Shown: positions 1 through 7,960 of the stretch, one piece after another
Layout: each line of letters starts with the position of its first letter
How positions within the stretch are numbered: the stretch's first letter is position 1
DNA from: Escherichia sp. MOD1-EC7003
Lineage (GTDB): Bacteria; Pseudomonadota; Gammaproteobacteria; Enterobacterales; Enterobacteriaceae
Direction: 5' to 3'
DNA: 64,000 nucleotides
NCBI RefSeq assembly: GCF_002965065.1
Contig: NZ_PTRE01000025.1
Location: 20,884 to 84,883, forward strand
Notes under the pieces: model-generated
The model's database searches: none
The model's input: the letters and a program-made list of their open reading frames with translations, nothing else
Told to the model about the DNA's origin: nothing
Program-made: the position numbers and the translations under genes

Positions 1-94
1 CACACAGCGAGGCCAGATCTGGCTGCTGCAATAGTGTCCGAGTGATGTCGAACAACCCTTGTTGTCCGAGATCACTCATCGGTGTATATGACAT
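1..94 (-). CDS. fhlA: FhlA, formate hydrogenlyase transcriptional activator (5' end only)
   Basis: Only the first 31 codons are inside the window; the gene runs off the left edge. Reading the minus strand from the ATG at 92-94 gives a start of MSYTPMSDLGQQG, which matches the FhlA N-terminus as I know it. FhlA is the formate-sensing sigma-54 enhancer-binding protein that activates hyc, hyp and hydN-hypF. It sits directly downstream of hypE in the same direction, as in K-12, and candidate FhlA sites occur at 3867, 4519 and 12854. A purine-rich ribosome site (CCTGGAAGAA) lies just before the ATG. The sensor and AAA+ domains are outside the window. Confidence 0.9.
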   Translation of the reverse strand, partial: MSYTPMSDLGQQGLFDITRTLLQQPDLASLC

Positions 95-167
95 GTCGTT
101 CTTCCAGGAAAGCACCGCAAAGCGGTGCAAAAGGTCATTGACTAACTATAGGAGATGTAGAATTTTA

Positions 168-1178
168 TTAGCATATACGCGGAAGCGGTTCGGCGTGTGG
201 TAAATCGAGGGTTCGTTTCACGCCATACAGACCGGCAAGACGAACACCTTTACGTTCCACCACTTCACCAATCAGCGCCGCGTCTTTCCCCAGTGGATGG
301 GAATGTAACGTTGCCAAAACTTGCTCTGCTGCGTTGCGTTCAACGGCGATTACCAGTTTGCCTTCGTTGGCAAAGTTAAGGGCGTCCAGCCCCAGCAGTT
401 CGCAAACGCCGCGCACGGCAGGTTTAACCGGCAGTGCCGCTTCTGAAAGTTCAATGCCACAACCGCAGGCTACCGCAAACTCATGAACCACCGCGTTTAC
501 CCCACCACGGGTGGCATCACGCAGCGCTTTCACGCCGGGAATGTCACGTAGCGTCTGAATAAGTGGCGTCAGTACCGCGCAGTCGCTGACCAGTTCGCCA
601 TCCAGCCCCAGCTGCTCGCGCAGGTTAAGAATAGTCGCTCCGTGGTCGCCGAGCGTACCGCTCACCAGCAGAACATCGCCTGCGGTTAACGTCTGTGCGC
701 CCCAGTGAATATTCGCCGGAATTGCGCCCATGCCTGCGGTGTTGATGAATAGTTTATCTGCCGCGCCGCGCTGCACCACTTTAGTGTCGCCTGTAACGAT
801 GGCTATGCCTGCCGCGCGGGCGGTTTCTGCCATGCTGGTGACAACGGCTTTCAGCGTCTCCATCGGCAATCCTTCTTCAAGGATAAAGCCACAAGAGAGA
901 TAGCGCGGAATAGCGCCACTGACCGCAACGTCATTCGCGGTGCCGCAAATCGCCAGCTTGCCGATATTACCGCCAGGAAAGAACAGCGGGTCGATGACGT
1001 AACTGTCGGTAGAGAACGCCAGACGGTCGCCTTCCGCTACCAGCTGCGCCAGATCAAGACGCGCCTGATCTTCCTGCTCTGCCAGCCACGGGTTGGCAAA
1101 AGCTTCCATAAACAGGCTGTTGATTAATTGCTGCATCGCCTGGCCGCCGCTGCCGTGGGCGAGTTGGATATTATTCAC
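168..1178 (-). CDS. hypE: HypE, hydrogenase maturation carbamoyl dehydratase
   Basis: 336 aa, the usual E. coli length. HypE takes a carbamoyl group from HypF onto its C-terminal cysteine and dehydrates it with ATP to a thiocyanate, the source of the cyanide ligands of the NiFe centre. The protein ends in PRIC, the conserved C-terminal tetrapeptide with the acceptor Cys336. The N-terminal half carries the PurM/AIR-synthase-like segment with GGNIGKLA near residue 70 and a GDTK motif near 130. Its start overlaps the hypD stop by 4 nt (ATGA), so the two are translationally coupled within hypABCDE. Confidence 0.97.
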   Translation of the reverse strand: MNNIQLAHGSGGQAMQQLINSLFMEAFANPWLAEQEDQARLDLAQLVAEGDRLAFSTDSYVIDPLFFPGGNIGKLAICGTANDVAVSGAIPRYLSCGFILEEGLPMETLKAVVTSMAETARAAGIAIVTGDTKVVQRGAADKLFINTAGMGAIPANIHWGAQTLTAGDVLLVSGTLGDHGATILNLREQLGLDGELVSDCAVLTPLIQTLRDIPGVKALRDATRGGVNAVVHEFAVACGCGIELSEAALPVKPAVRGVCELLGLDALNFANEGKLVIAVERNAAEQVLATLHSHPLGKDAALIGEVVERKGVRLAGLYGVKRTLDLPHAEPLPRIC

Positions 1179-2296
1179 GCTTCACTCTCCTGCTGACGAT
1201 ACTGATACCACGCGGCGCAGGCTCCCTCGGAGGAAACCATCAGCGCGCCGAATGCGGTTTGAGGATTACAGGTGTTACCAAATAGCGGGCATTGGTGCGG
1301 CTTACATTTGCCCGTCAGTACTTCGCCACAACGCGCGCGCGGGTCATCGCAAACCTGCTGCGGTGCTGGACGGAAATGCGCTTCGGCATCGAATCGTTGA
1401 TAATCCGGCGTCAGGTGCACGCCAGAAGATTCAATCACGCCTAAGCCGCGCCATTCGCTGTCGCCGTTGACGCAGAACACATCGGATATCGCCTGTTGTG
1501 CCAGCAGGTTACCGGCATCCGGCACCACCCGACGGTACTGATTCTCTACCTTGCTGTGGGCCGCTATTTTCTGCTCTACCAGCATGACCACGCCTTGCAG
1601 TAGATCAAGCGGTTCGAATCCAGCGACCACCAGCGGACGATGAAAATCGCTGGCGATAAAATTATAGGCATCAGTGCCGATAACCATACTGACGTGACCG
1701 GGTGCAAGAAACGCGTCGATACCGTTATCCGGCTGTTCCAGCAAACTGCGCAGCGTCGGGATCAGCGTAATATGCTGGCAGAAGAAGTAAAAATTCTGCA
1801 CATCGCGAGCTTTTGCCTGTTGCAGAGTGATGGCAGTCGTCGGCATGGTGGTTTCAAACCCTAAGCCGAAAAACACCACTTTGCGAGTTGGATTCTCCTG
1901 CGCCAGTTTCAACGCATCCATTGGCGAGTAAACGATGCGTACATCGGCACCGCGCGATTTTGCCTGCAGCAGCGAACCCTGTTTCCCGGGGACGCGCATG
2001 GCGTCGCCAAAGGTACAGAAGATGACTTCCGGATGGCTGGCAATCTCCACGCAGGTGTCGATTCTGCCCATCGGCAGTACACACACCGGGCAACCCGGAC
2101 CGTGGATAAACTCAACGTTTTCCGGCAACAACTGGTCAAGGCCGAATTTAAAAATGGCGTGAGTATGACCGCCGCACACTTCCATAATTCGCAGAGGGCG
2201 TTCGGCGGTGTAAGAGAGATGTGAAGCACGTTCGCGCAGATGCTCAATTAACTGCATCACCTGTTCCGGCGCGCGATATTCATCAACAAAACGCAT
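1175..2296 (-). CDS. hypD: HypD, hydrogenase maturation iron-sulfur protein
   Basis: 373 aa. HypD and HypC form the scaffold on which the Fe(CN)2CO fragment of NiFe-hydrogenases is assembled. Cys41 and His44 in the MEVCGGHTH motif and the GPGCPVC motif (Cys69, Cys72) form the ligand-transfer site. A cysteine-rich C-terminal stretch (around 325-348, with CGEVLTGKC and QCPLFGNTC) holds the [4Fe-4S] cluster. It overlaps hypE by 4 nt downstream, and its first base coincides with the last base of the hypC stop codon. Confidence 0.97.
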   Translation of the reverse strand: MRFVDEYRAPEQVMQLIEHLRERASHLSYTAERPLRIMEVCGGHTHAIFKFGLDQLLPENVEFIHGPGCPVCVLPMGRIDTCVEIASHPEVIFCTFGDAMRVPGKQGSLLQAKSRGADVRIVYSPMDALKLAQENPTRKVVFFGLGFETTMPTTAITLQQAKARDVQNFYFFCQHITLIPTLRSLLEQPDNGIDAFLAPGHVSMVIGTDAYNFIASDFHRPLVVAGFEPLDLLQGVVMLVEQKIAAHSKVENQYRRVVPDAGNLLAQQAISDVFCVNGDSEWRGLGVIESSGVHLTPDYQRFDAEAHFRPAPQQVCDDPRARCGEVLTGKCKPHQCPLFGNTCNPQTAFGALMVSSEGACAAWYQYRQQESEA

Positions 2297-2568
2297 TATT
2301 TTTCCTCGCCATACAACAGCGCACCGACATCTGGCTCAACGTCAAACATGTTTTGTAAGGCGTCAAGGATGTCGCGCGCTTCGGCTTCATTAATTACGCT
2401 CATGGCAAAGCCAACATGAACCAATACCCACTGGCCCACGCGCGGCTGACCGTTTTCATCGCAGCTGCCGACCAACGTTAAATCGACATCGCGCTGGATG
2501 CCGCAGACGTCGACTTTCGCCTGGTTGCCGTCAATGGTGCGGATCTGGCCGGGAACGCCTATGCACAT
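2296..2568 (-). CDS. hypC: HypC, hydrogenase assembly chaperone
   Basis: 90 aa. HypC carries the iron precursor and delivers it to the large-subunit precursor of hydrogenase 3 (HycE). I chose the ATG at 2566-2568 because Cys2 (MCIGVPG) must be next to the start: it is the essential residue of this family. His51 (LVHVGFAM) is also the expected conserved histidine. An upstream ATG in frame would add nine residues and bury Cys2. The start lies inside the end of hypB (10-nt overlap). Confidence 0.97.
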   Translation of the reverse strand: MCIGVPGQIRTIDGNQAKVDVCGIQRDVDLTLVGSCDENGQPRVGQWVLVHVGFAMSVINEAEARDILDALQNMFDVEPDVGALLYGEEK

Positions 2569-3431
2569 CGCTGTGTCTCCAGCCAATTCAGCCACTGGTC
2601 CATCCCTTCGCCGCTGGTGGCTGAAATAAGGATGATTTCAATTTCTGGATTGACTTCGCGGGCGCAGGCGATGCACTTCTCAACGTCAAAGTTGAGATAC
2701 GGCAGCAGGTCAACTTTGTTGAGCAGCATCAGTGAGGCGGCGGCAAACATATGTGGATATTTCAGCGGTTTGTCTTCACCTTCGGTAACCGAAAGCACTG
2801 CCACTTTGTGTTTTTCACCGAGATCGAAGCTCGCCGGGCATACGAGGTTGCCGACGTTTTCGATAAACAGAATACCGTTATCGTCCAGTGGCAGGCGCGG
2901 TGCGGCGTCGGCGATCATCTGTGCGTCAAGATGGCAGCCTTTACCTGTGTTCACCTGAATCGCTGGCGTGCCGGTAGCACGAATACGCGCGGCATCGTTC
3001 ACGGTTTGCTGGTCGCCTTCAATCACTGCGCACGGAACGCTGTCTTTCAGGCGCATTAAGGTTTCCGTCAGCAGGGTGGTTTTACCGGAACCAGGACTGG
3101 AAACCAGGTTGAGCACCAGCTGCTTGCGGGCAGCAAAGCGCGCGCGGTTGCGTTCGGCCAGACGGTTGTTTTTGTCCAGCACGTCAATTTCGACTTCCAG
3201 CATCCGACGCTGGCTCATGCCTGGCGCGTGAGTACCCGCTTCACCATGACCATAATGCAGGTCGCCTTCTTCAGTCTGGCTGGGGGTAAATTCAGGCGCT
3301 TTAATGCCGGTGATTTTCATCTTCGGGCGTGCCGCCGGGGCAAATGGTGCGCTACGAAACGCGGAATGGGGGTTATGTTCATCACCCTCGATATACAGGT
3401 TGCCTTCACCGCAACCGCATGTTGTACACAT
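2559..3431 (-). CDS. hypB: HypB, nickel-inserting GTPase for hydrogenase maturation
   Basis: 290 aa. HypB is a nickel-binding GTPase that works with HypA to insert nickel into NiFe-hydrogenase large subunits. The N-terminus has the high-affinity nickel motif CTTCGCG (Cys2, Cys5, Cys7), followed by a linker to about residue 75. The G domain has its P-loop at about 111-118 (SSPGSGKT), the second metal site in [14 protein letters not shown] and the NKVD guanine-specificity motif. It is 3 nt from hypA and overlaps hypC. Confidence 0.97.
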   Translation of the reverse strand: MCTTCGCGEGNLYIEGDEHNPHSAFRSAPFAPAARPKMKITGIKAPEFTPSQTEEGDLHYGHGEAGTHAPGMSQRRMLEVEIDVLDKNNRLAERNRARFAARKQLVLNLVSSPGSGKTTLLTETLMRLKDSVPCAVIEGDQQTVNDAARIRATGTPAIQVNTGKGCHLDAQMIADAAPRLPLDDNGILFIENVGNLVCPASFDLGEKHKVAVLSVTEGEDKPLKYPHMFAAASLMLLNKVDLLPYLNFDVEKCIACAREVNPEIEIILISATSGEGMDQWLNWLETQRCA

Positions 3432-3434
3432 CGC

Positions 3435-3785
3435 TCACTCCTGGTCTATTTCTATTCGCCGAATCTGTAAACCGTCGTCTGCCACAATCTGTAGCATGTC
3501 ACCATGACACTGTGGACAGCGGCGAACGCGCTGGGTCAATAACGTCACATATTGTTGGCATGTTTCACACCAGCATTCGGCCTCTTGTTCTTCGAGGTGC
3601 AGTTTACAACCTTCCGCTACGCTGCCGCGGCAAACCAGATCAAAACAAAAGGCAAGAGCGCTGGTTTCGACACAAGAAAATGCGCCAATTTTGAGCCAGA
3701 CCCCAGTTACGCGCTTTGCGCCGTATTTTGCGGCCTGCTGTTCGATCAATTCCAGTGCCCGTTGGCAGAGGGTTATTTCGTGCAT
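3435..3785 (-). CDS. hypA: HypA, nickel metallochaperone
   Basis: 116 aa. HypA delivers nickel with HypB to hydrogenase 3. The start at 3783-3785 gives MHE, with the nickel ligand His2, and it is preceded by the strong ribosome site GGAGG. Starting at the ATG 12 nt upstream would displace His2, so I reject that start. The zinc site is made of two CxxC pairs, Cys73/Cys76 (CETC) and Cys90/Cys93 (CPQC). First gene of hypABCDE, transcribed from the sigma-54 promoter at 3817-3831 and away from hycA. Confidence 0.96.
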   Translation of the reverse strand: MHEITLCQRALELIEQQAAKYGAKRVTGVWLKIGAFSCVETSALAFCFDLVCRGSVAEGCKLHLEEQEAECWCETCQQYVTLLTQRVRRCPQCHGDMLQIVADDGLQIRRIEIDQE

Positions 3786-3816
3786 ATCGCCTCCCATTAA
3801 CTATTGCCAGCTACAA

Positions 3817-3831
3817 GCAATAATTGTGCCA
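3817..3831 (-). promoter_or_regulatory. Sigma-54 promoter of hypABCDE
   Basis: On the minus strand TGGCACAATTATTGC has GG and GC separated by exactly 10 nt, the -24/-12 spacing of RpoN promoters. It lies about 30 nt upstream of hypA. FhlA-type sites are upstream at 3859-3905. Confidence 0.9.
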
Positions 3832-3858
3832 TTGTTGATTATCCCTACGGTGAATAAT

Positions 3859-3905
3859 GTCGATGATGTCGAAATGACACGTCGACATGGCGACGAAATT
3901 CGCCT
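3859..3905. promoter_or_regulatory. FhlA upstream activating region shared by hyp and hyc
   Basis: The region contains TGTCGAAATGACA at 3867-3879, which matches the TGTCG-N3-TGACA pattern seen again before hycB and hydN, with further half-sites (TGTCGA at 3859, GTCGACATGGCGACGAAA nearby). It sits between the two divergent sigma-54 promoters. Assignment to FhlA is from known biology of this intergenic region. Confidence 0.75.
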
Positions 3906-3943
3906 CTAGCCTAAAAAGCACCTTAATAACAATAAATTAAAAG

Positions 3944-3960
3944 TTGGCACAAAAAATGCT
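3944..3960 (+). promoter_or_regulatory. Sigma-54 promoter of the hyc operon
   Basis: TTGGCACAAAAAATGCT has GG and GC exactly 10 nt apart, the RpoN -24/-12 arrangement. It lies 37 nt upstream of the hycA ATG. Confidence 0.93.
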
Positions 3961-3996
3961 TAAAGCTGGCATCTCTGTTAAACGGGTAACCTGACA

Positions 3997-4458
3997 ATGA
4001 CTATTTGGGAAATAAGCGAGAAAGCCGATTACATCGCACAGCGGCATCGTCGCCTACAGGACCAGTGGCACATCTACTGCAATTCGCTGGTTCAGGGGAT
4101 CACGTTATCGAAAGCGCGCCTGCATCACGCCATGAGCTGCGCACCGGATAAAGAACTCTGTTTCGTTCTTTTTGAACATTTTCGCATTTACGTCACCCTG
4201 GCAGATGGCTTTAACAGCCACACCATCGAGTATTACGTTGAAACGAAAGATGGCGAAGACAAACAGCGGATTGCGCAAGCGCAACTGAGCATTGACGGCA
4301 TGATTGATGGCAAGGTCAACATCCGCGATCGCGAACAGGTGCTGGAACACTATCTCGAAAAAATCGCTGGCGTTTACGACAGCTTATACACCGCCATTGA
4401 AAACAATGTGCCGGTGAATTTAAGCCAACTGGTAAAGGGACAAAGCCCGGCGGCATGA
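3997..4458 (+). CDS. hycA: HycA, negative regulator of the formate regulon
   Basis: 153 aa, the usual length. HycA antagonises FhlA and lowers transcription of the hyc and hyp operons. It has no enzyme motif; the protein is soluble and mostly alpha-helical in appearance. As first gene of the hyc operon, directly behind the sigma-54 promoter, it forms a feedback loop with the activator encoded beyond hypE. A 124-nt gap to hycB holds another FhlA-type site. Confidence 0.95.
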   Translation: MTIWEISEKADYIAQRHRRLQDQWHIYCNSLVQGITLSKARLHHAMSCAPDKELCFVLFEHFRIYVTLADGFNSHTIEYYVETKDGEDKQRIAQAQLSIDGMIDGKVNIRDREQVLEHYLEKIAGVYDSLYTAIENNVPVNLSQLVKGQSPAA

Positions 4459-4518
4459 GTTGGGGCTTTGCCCGTTTTGCAGGCGTTATGCCTGTTTGGG
4501 GATGGGCGTGTCGATGAG

Positions 4519-4532
4519 TGTCGAAAATGACA
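4519..4532. promoter_or_regulatory. FhlA-type site between hycA and hycB
   Basis: TGTCGAAAATGACA repeats the site pattern of the hyp-hyc intergenic region and is flanked by another TGTCGA half-site at 4509 and by TTTTCGTCAAAAATGACA from about 4547. FhlA binding between hycA and hycB is established in E. coli; the exact boundaries here are mine. Confidence 0.7.
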
Positions 4533-4582
4533 TTTCATCGGCATGTTTTCGTCAAAAATGACAATCACCTGAGGAATGCCTG

Positions 4583-5194
4583 GTGAATCGTTTTGTAATT
4601 GCTGACTCCACGCTCTGTATCGGCTGCCACACCTGTGAGGCCGCCTGTTCAGAGACGCATCGCCAGCACGGCCTGCAATCAATGCCGCGCCTGCGAGTGA
4701 TGCTCAATGAAAAAGAATCTGCGCCGCAGCTCTGTCACCACTGTGAAGATGCGCCTTGTGCGGTGGTCTGCCCGGTTAACGCCATCACCCGCGTTGATGG
4801 GGCCGTGCAGTTGAATGAAAGCCTGTGCGTAAGCTGCAAACTTTGCGGCATCGCCTGTCCGTTTGGCGCAATTGAATTTTCCGGCAGCCGTCCGCTGGAT
4901 ATTCCGGCAAATGCCAATACACCGAAAGCGCCACCGGCACCGCCTGCTCCGGCTCGTGTCAGCACATTGCTTGACTGGGTGCCAGGTATTCGCGCGATCG
5001 CCGTCAAATGTGACCTCTGTAGCTTTGATGAACAAGGTCCGGCCTGCGTGCGGATGTGCCCAACCAAAGCCCTGCATCTGGTGAATAACACCGATATCGC
5101 CCGCGTCAGCAAACGTAAACGTGAGCTGACTTTTAATACGGACTTTGGCGATCTCACCTTGTTTCAGCAGGCTCAAAGTGGAGAGGCTAAATGA
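4583..5194 (+). CDS. hycB: HycB, iron-sulfur subunit of formate hydrogenlyase
   Basis: 203 aa, starting at a GTG with GAGGA 8-12 nt before it. HycB is the polyferredoxin that takes electrons from formate dehydrogenase H (FdhF) into the membrane complex. Several ferredoxin-type cysteine clusters are visible: CIGCHTCEAAC near the N-terminus, CHHCEDAPCAVVCP, CVSCKLCGIACP, and CDLCSFDEQGPACVRMCP, for about four [4Fe-4S] centres. A Pro/Ala-rich linker (about 113-128) separates the third and fourth clusters. The stop overlaps hycC by 4 nt. HydN (12973) is its paralogue. Confidence 0.96.
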   Translation: MNRFVIADSTLCIGCHTCEAACSETHRQHGLQSMPRLRVMLNEKESAPQLCHHCEDAPCAVVCPVNAITRVDGAVQLNESLCVSCKLCGIACPFGAIEFSGSRPLDIPANANTPKAPPAPPAPARVSTLLDWVPGIRAIAVKCDLCSFDEQGPACVRMCPTKALHLVNNTDIARVSKRKRELTFNTDFGDLTLFQQAQSGEAK

Positions 5195-7017
5195 GCGCAA
5201 TTTCCCTGATCAATAGCGGCGTGGCGTGGTTTGTCGCCGCCGCTGTTCTGGCATTTCTCTTTTCTTTTCAAAAGGCGCTAAGTGGCTGGATTGCCGGAAT
5301 TGGCGGCGCGGTTGGTAGCCTGTATACGGCAGCCGCGGGCTTCACTGTGCTGACTGGCGCGGTTGGCGTGAGCGGTGCGCTGTCGCTGGTAAGCTACGAT
5401 GTGCAAATCTCTCCGCTTAATGCGATTTGGCTGATAACCCTCGGCCTGTGCGGCCTGTTTGTCAGCCTCTACAACATTGACTGGCATCGCCACGCGCAGG
5501 TGAAGTGCAACGGCTTGCAGATCAATATGTTGATGGCTGCTGCTGTGTGCGCCGTCATCGCCAGCAACCTCGGCATGTTCGTGGTAATGGCCGAAATCAT
5601 GGCCTTGTGCGCGGTGTTCCTTACCAGTAACGGAAAAGAGGGCAAACTGTGGTTTGCGCTGGGACGTCTTGGCACGCTGTTGCTGGCGATTGCCTGCTGG
5701 CTGCTGTGGCAGCGTTACGGCACGCTGGATCTGCGCCTGTTAGATATGCGTATGCAACAGCTGCCGCTCGGTTCCGATATCTGGCTACTTGGCGTGATTG
5801 GCTTTGGCCTGCTGGCCGGGATTATCCCGCTGCATGGCTGGGTGCCGCAGGCACATGCTAACGCCTCTGCGCCTGCTGCTGCGCTGTTTTCCACGGTGGT
5901 GATGAAAATTGGCCTGCTGGGTATTTTAACCCTGTCGCTGCTGGGCGGTAACGCGCCGCTGTGGTGGGGGATTGCACTTCTGGTACTCGGCATGATCACC
6001 GCGTTCGTCGGCGGTCTGTATGCGCTGATGGAACACAATATCCAGCGCCTGCTGGCTTACCACACCCTGGAAAATATCGGCATCATCCTGCTGGGGCTGG
6101 GGGCTGGCGTAACGGGTATCGCACTCGAACAACCGGCGCTGATTGCTCTTGGCCTGGTCGGTGGCCTGTACCATCTGCTTAACCATAGCCTGTTCAAAAG
6201 CGTACTGTTCCTCGGGGCGGGGAGCGTCTGGTTCCGTACTGGTCATCGCGATATCGAAAAACTCGGTGGTATTGGCAAGAAAATGCCGGTTATCTCCATC
6301 GCCATGTTGGTCGGGTTGATGGCAATGGCTGCGCTGCCGCCGCTGAACGGTTTTGCCGGGGAATGGGTTATCTACCAGTCCTTCTTCAAACTGAGCAATA
6401 GCGGCGCGTTTGTTGCCCGTCTGCTGGGGCCGTTGCTCGCTGTGGGGCTGGCAATTACCGGTGCGCTGGCGGTGATGTGTATGGCGAAAGTCTATGGCGT
6501 CACGTTCCTCGGCGCGCCGCGTACCAAAGAAGCCGAAAACGCCACTTGTGCACCGCTCCTGATGAGCATCAGCGTGGTGGCACTGGCGATTTGCTGCGTG
6601 ATTGGCGGCGTGGCTGCGCCGTGGCTGCTGCCGATGCTGTCTGCTGCTGTACCTCTGCCGCTGGAGCCTGCTAACACCACCGTTTCTCAACCGATGATCA
6701 CGTTGCTGCTGATTGCCTGCCCGCTGCTGCCATTCATCATTATGGCGATTTGCAAAGGCGACCGTCTGCCGTCGCGATCCCGCGGCGCGGCCTGGGTGTG
6801 TGGCTACGACCATGAAAAATCAATGGTGATTACCGCTCACGGTTTTGCCATGCCGGTGAAACAGGCGTTTGCGCCGGTGCTGAAACTGCGCAAATGGTTG
6901 AATCCAGTGTCACTGGTGCCGGGCTGGCAGTGCGAGGGGAGTGCGTTGCTGTTTCGCCGGATGGCGCTGGTTGAACTGGCGGTGCTGGTGGTGATTATTG
7001 TTTCACGAGGAGCCTGA
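5191..7017 (+). CDS. hycC: HycC, membrane subunit of formate hydrogenlyase (NuoL/antiporter-like)
   Basis: 608 aa, hydrophobic almost throughout. HycC is homologous to the proton-translocating subunits of complex I (NuoL/M/N) and Mrp antiporters and anchors the hydrogenase 3 arm in the inner membrane. The central segment has the family's conserved charged and histidine residues, for example HGWVPQAHANASAPAAA and HHLLNHSLFKS-type sequence (here YHLLNHSLFKS). It overlaps hycB and is followed 2 nt later by hycD. Confidence 0.96.
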   Translation: MSAISLINSGVAWFVAAAVLAFLFSFQKALSGWIAGIGGAVGSLYTAAAGFTVLTGAVGVSGALSLVSYDVQISPLNAIWLITLGLCGLFVSLYNIDWHRHAQVKCNGLQINMLMAAAVCAVIASNLGMFVVMAEIMALCAVFLTSNGKEGKLWFALGRLGTLLLAIACWLLWQRYGTLDLRLLDMRMQQLPLGSDIWLLGVIGFGLLAGIIPLHGWVPQAHANASAPAAALFSTVVMKIGLLGILTLSLLGGNAPLWWGIALLVLGMITAFVGGLYALMEHNIQRLLAYHTLENIGIILLGLGAGVTGIALEQPALIALGLVGGLYHLLNHSLFKSVLFLGAGSVWFRTGHRDIEKLGGIGKKMPVISIAMLVGLMAMAALPPLNGFAGEWVIYQSFFKLSNSGAFVARLLGPLLAVGLAITGALAVMCMAKVYGVTFLGAPRTKEAENATCAPLLMSISVVALAICCVIGGVAAPWLLPMLSAAVPLPLEPANTTVSQPMITLLLIACPLLPFIIMAICKGDRLPSRSRGAAWVCGYDHEKSMVITAHGFAMPVKQAFAPVLKLRKWLNPVSLVPGWQCEGSALLFRRMALVELAVLVVIIVSRGA

Positions 7018-7019
7018 GA

Positions 7020-7943
7020 ATGAGTGTTTTATATCCGTTAATTCAGGCGCTGGTGTTATTTGCCGTTGCGCCGCTGCTCTCCGGTATTACCCGCGTGGCG
7101 CGCGCGCGCTTGCATAACCGTCGCGGGCCGGGCGTGTTGCAGGAGTATCGCGACATTATCAAACTGCTGGGCCGTCAGAGCGTTGGCCCGGATGCCTCCG
7201 GCTGGGTGTTCCGCCTGACGCCGTACGTAATGGTGGGTGTTATGCTGACCATCGCCACGGCATTGCCAGTGGTGACAGTCGGTTCTCCGCTGCCGCAACT
7301 GGGCGATTTGATCACCTTATTGTATCTCTTCGCTATTGCGCGTTTCTTTTTTGCCATTTCCGGTCTGGATACCGGTAGCCCGTTTACTGCTCTCGGCGCG
7401 AGCCGTGAAGCGATGCTCGGCGTACTGGTAGAGCCGATGTTGCTGCTTGGCCTGTGGGTCGCCGCGCAGGTTGCCGGTTCCACCAATATCAGCAACATCA
7501 CCGACACCGTTTATCACTGGCCGCTGAGCCAAAGCATCCCGCTCGTTCTGGCACTTTGCGCCTGTGCGTTCGCCACCTTCATTGAAATGGGCAAATTGCC
7601 GTTCGATCTGGCAGAAGCTGAGCAAGAGTTACAGGAAGGGCCGCTTTCTGAATACAGCGGCAGCGGCTTTGGCGTAATGAAATGGGGTATCAGCCTGAAA
7701 CAACTGGTGGTGTTGCAGATGTTCATCGGCGTGTTTATTCCATGGGGACAAATGGAAACCTTCACTGCCGGTGGGCTGCTGCTGGCGTTGGTGATAGCCA
7801 TCGTCAAACTGGTGGTCGGTGTACTGATTATCGCGCTATTCGAAAACAGCATGGCCCGTCTGCGTCTTGATATTACTCCGCGCATTACCTGGGCTGGGTT
7901 TGGCTTTGCATTTTTAGCGTTCGTCTCCTTGCTGGCGGCGTGA
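7020..7943 (+). CDS. hycD: HycD, membrane subunit of formate hydrogenlyase (NuoH-like)
   Basis: 307 aa. HycD is the counterpart of NuoH, the second integral membrane subunit of the complex that connects the hydrogenase arm to HycC. It has the family motif near the N-terminus (RARLHNRRGPGVLQEYRDI) and the acidic stretch PFDLAEAEQELQEGP near 198-213, which in NuoH lines the quinone-site region. The rest is several long hydrophobic segments. It ends 17 nt before hycE. Confidence 0.96.
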   Translation: MSVLYPLIQALVLFAVAPLLSGITRVARARLHNRRGPGVLQEYRDIIKLLGRQSVGPDASGWVFRLTPYVMVGVMLTIATALPVVTVGSPLPQLGDLITLLYLFAIARFFFAISGLDTGSPFTALGASREAMLGVLVEPMLLLGLWVAAQVAGSTNISNITDTVYHWPLSQSIPLVLALCACAFATFIEMGKLPFDLAEAEQELQEGPLSEYSGSGFGVMKWGISLKQLVVLQMFIGVFIPWGQMETFTAGGLLLALVIAIVKLVVGVLIIALFENSMARLRLDITPRITWAGFGFAFLAFVSLLAA

Positions 7944-7960
7944 TTAAAGAGAGTTTGAGC

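Noticed and set aside
5926..6813. 295-codon minus-strand frame inside hycC
   Set aside because: Low-complexity Gln/Arg/His-rich product, antisense to hycC.
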